Shown piece by piece: positions 12,168 through 12,388 of a stretch of DNA of 12,388 nt. Origin of the DNA: Clostridia bacterium (GTDB lineage: Bacteria > CBDUZB01 > JAGLHV01); contig JAUVLC010000072.1 in the NCBI GenBank assembly GCA_030595925.1, positions 1-12,388 on the forward strand. Reading direction: 5' to 3'. The notes under the pieces are model-generated. The model was given only the letters and a program-made list of their open reading frames with translations, did no database searches and had not been told where the DNA came from. Both the position numbers and the translations under genes were made by a program. How positions within the stretch are numbered: the stretch's first letter is position 1; every line of letters begins with the position of its first letter.

Positions 12168-12388
12168 GTGCGCCAAGCAAAGCGTAGATATTCTTACTGG
12201 TGAGGTAAAGGTAAGCCAAGTCCGGATTGGGTAAAGGTTAGCCGCCGGCCCAACACTGAATTTCACGTTTAGTGAGGTAACGAACTAAACGAAGCTGAAA
12301 GGAAGGAGACATCGGGACGTAACGTAAGTGAATGGATAGAGCCCCGAAACATTGTGCCAAATTCCAGAAGAGCCGAGATGGTTTTTAA
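12168..12388 (+). mobile_element. Group II intron, 5' part of domain I (continues past the window)
   Basis: Sequence character changes at 12168 from simple repeats to a complex, purine-rich structured RNA beginning GTGCG, the group II 5' consensus. Internal structure includes CCAA/TTGG and an 8-bp helix CGTTTAGT (12266-12273)/ACTAAACG (12284-12291). The helix is extended by TTTCA/TGAAA across a bulge. TCGGG/CCCGA forms another helix (about 12312-12346). EBS2 (TTGTGCC, 12352-12358) and EBS1 (TTTTAA, 12383-12388) complement the upstream exon perfectly. Use of both EBS2 and EBS1 points to a IIA or IIB-like ribozyme and away from IIC. Domains II-VI and any reverse transcriptase/maturase ORF would lie beyond the window. 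No ORF is present in this part. Confidence 0.85.
12352..12388 (+). other. EBS2 and EBS1 of the group II intron
   Basis: TTGTGCC (12352-12358) pairs over 7 bp with GGCACAA at 12153-12159. TTTTAA (12383-12388) pairs over 6 bp with TTAAAA at 12162-12167. The two are 24 nt apart, suiting the Id subdomain. EBS1 may extend one more pair outside the window if the next base is C (pairing with G12161). Confidence 0.75.

Noticed and set aside
12168-12388. RNase P RNA or another structured housekeeping RNA (GTCCGG motif near 12220)
   Set aside because: The conserved RNase P core (GAGGAAAGTCCGGGCT-type) is absent. The GTGCG start at a repeat junction and the matching EBS/IBS pairs favour a group II intron.

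Overview
The window is a low-GC (about one third G+C) bacterial chromosome segment carrying ten or so ordinary protein genes plus one tRNA. The genes are separated by intergenic regions unusually rich in short tandem repeats with periods of 6, 7 and 8 bp. Outer-membrane-style features (a lipoprotein with WXXGXW repeats and an ECF sigma/anti-sigma/periplasmic protein trio) suggest a Gram-negative-type, didermic cell. The repeat style, the HEAT protein with its N-terminal domain and the divergent RsmD fit an uncultivated lineage such as Omnitrophota or a neighbour, but I cannot place it with confidence from sequence alone.

Layout. 1-357: repeat-rich leader beginning inside a (GACAAA)n tract. 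358-921: secreted protein with an HEXXH zinc-protease motif. 968-3208 (minus): large HEAT-repeat protein, convergent with the first gene. 3209-3436: divergent promoter region. 3437-4505: DUF72 protein and acylphosphatase, tightly spaced. 4556-6295: ECF sigma factor, zinc-finger anti-sigma factor and a secreted basic coiled-coil protein, closed by a hairpin terminator. 6490-7145: small WXXGXW lipoprotein and cytidine deaminase, closed by a second strong terminator. 7277-7870: textbook sigma-70 promoter driving a lysine-rich histone-H1-like protein. 7907-7982: tRNA-Ala(GGC). 8007-8429: YjbQ-family protein. 8430-8736: repeat mosaic. 8737-10136: rsmD and nadK, overlapping by 4 bp. 10137-10347: second repeat mosaic. 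10348-12018: recN. 12019-12167: third repeat mosaic. 12168-12388: 5' end of a group II intron running off the window.

The most interesting feature is the 3' end. A GTGCG-starting structured RNA begins abruptly inside a GGCACAAA/GTTAAAA repeat. Within its first 221 nt it carries a 7-nt and a 6-nt segment that are exact complements of the 15 nt just upstream, in the order expected for EBS2/IBS2 and EBS1/IBS1. The same 21-nt target also sits uninterrupted at 8617-8637. This points to a group II intron whose homing specificity is written against a dispersed intergenic repeat of the host.

Functionally, most genes are housekeeping: NADP synthesis, rRNA methylation, pyrimidine salvage, recombination repair and a tRNA. 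The exceptions are an envelope-sensing sigma-factor operon and the possibly nucleoid-associated Lys-rich protein.
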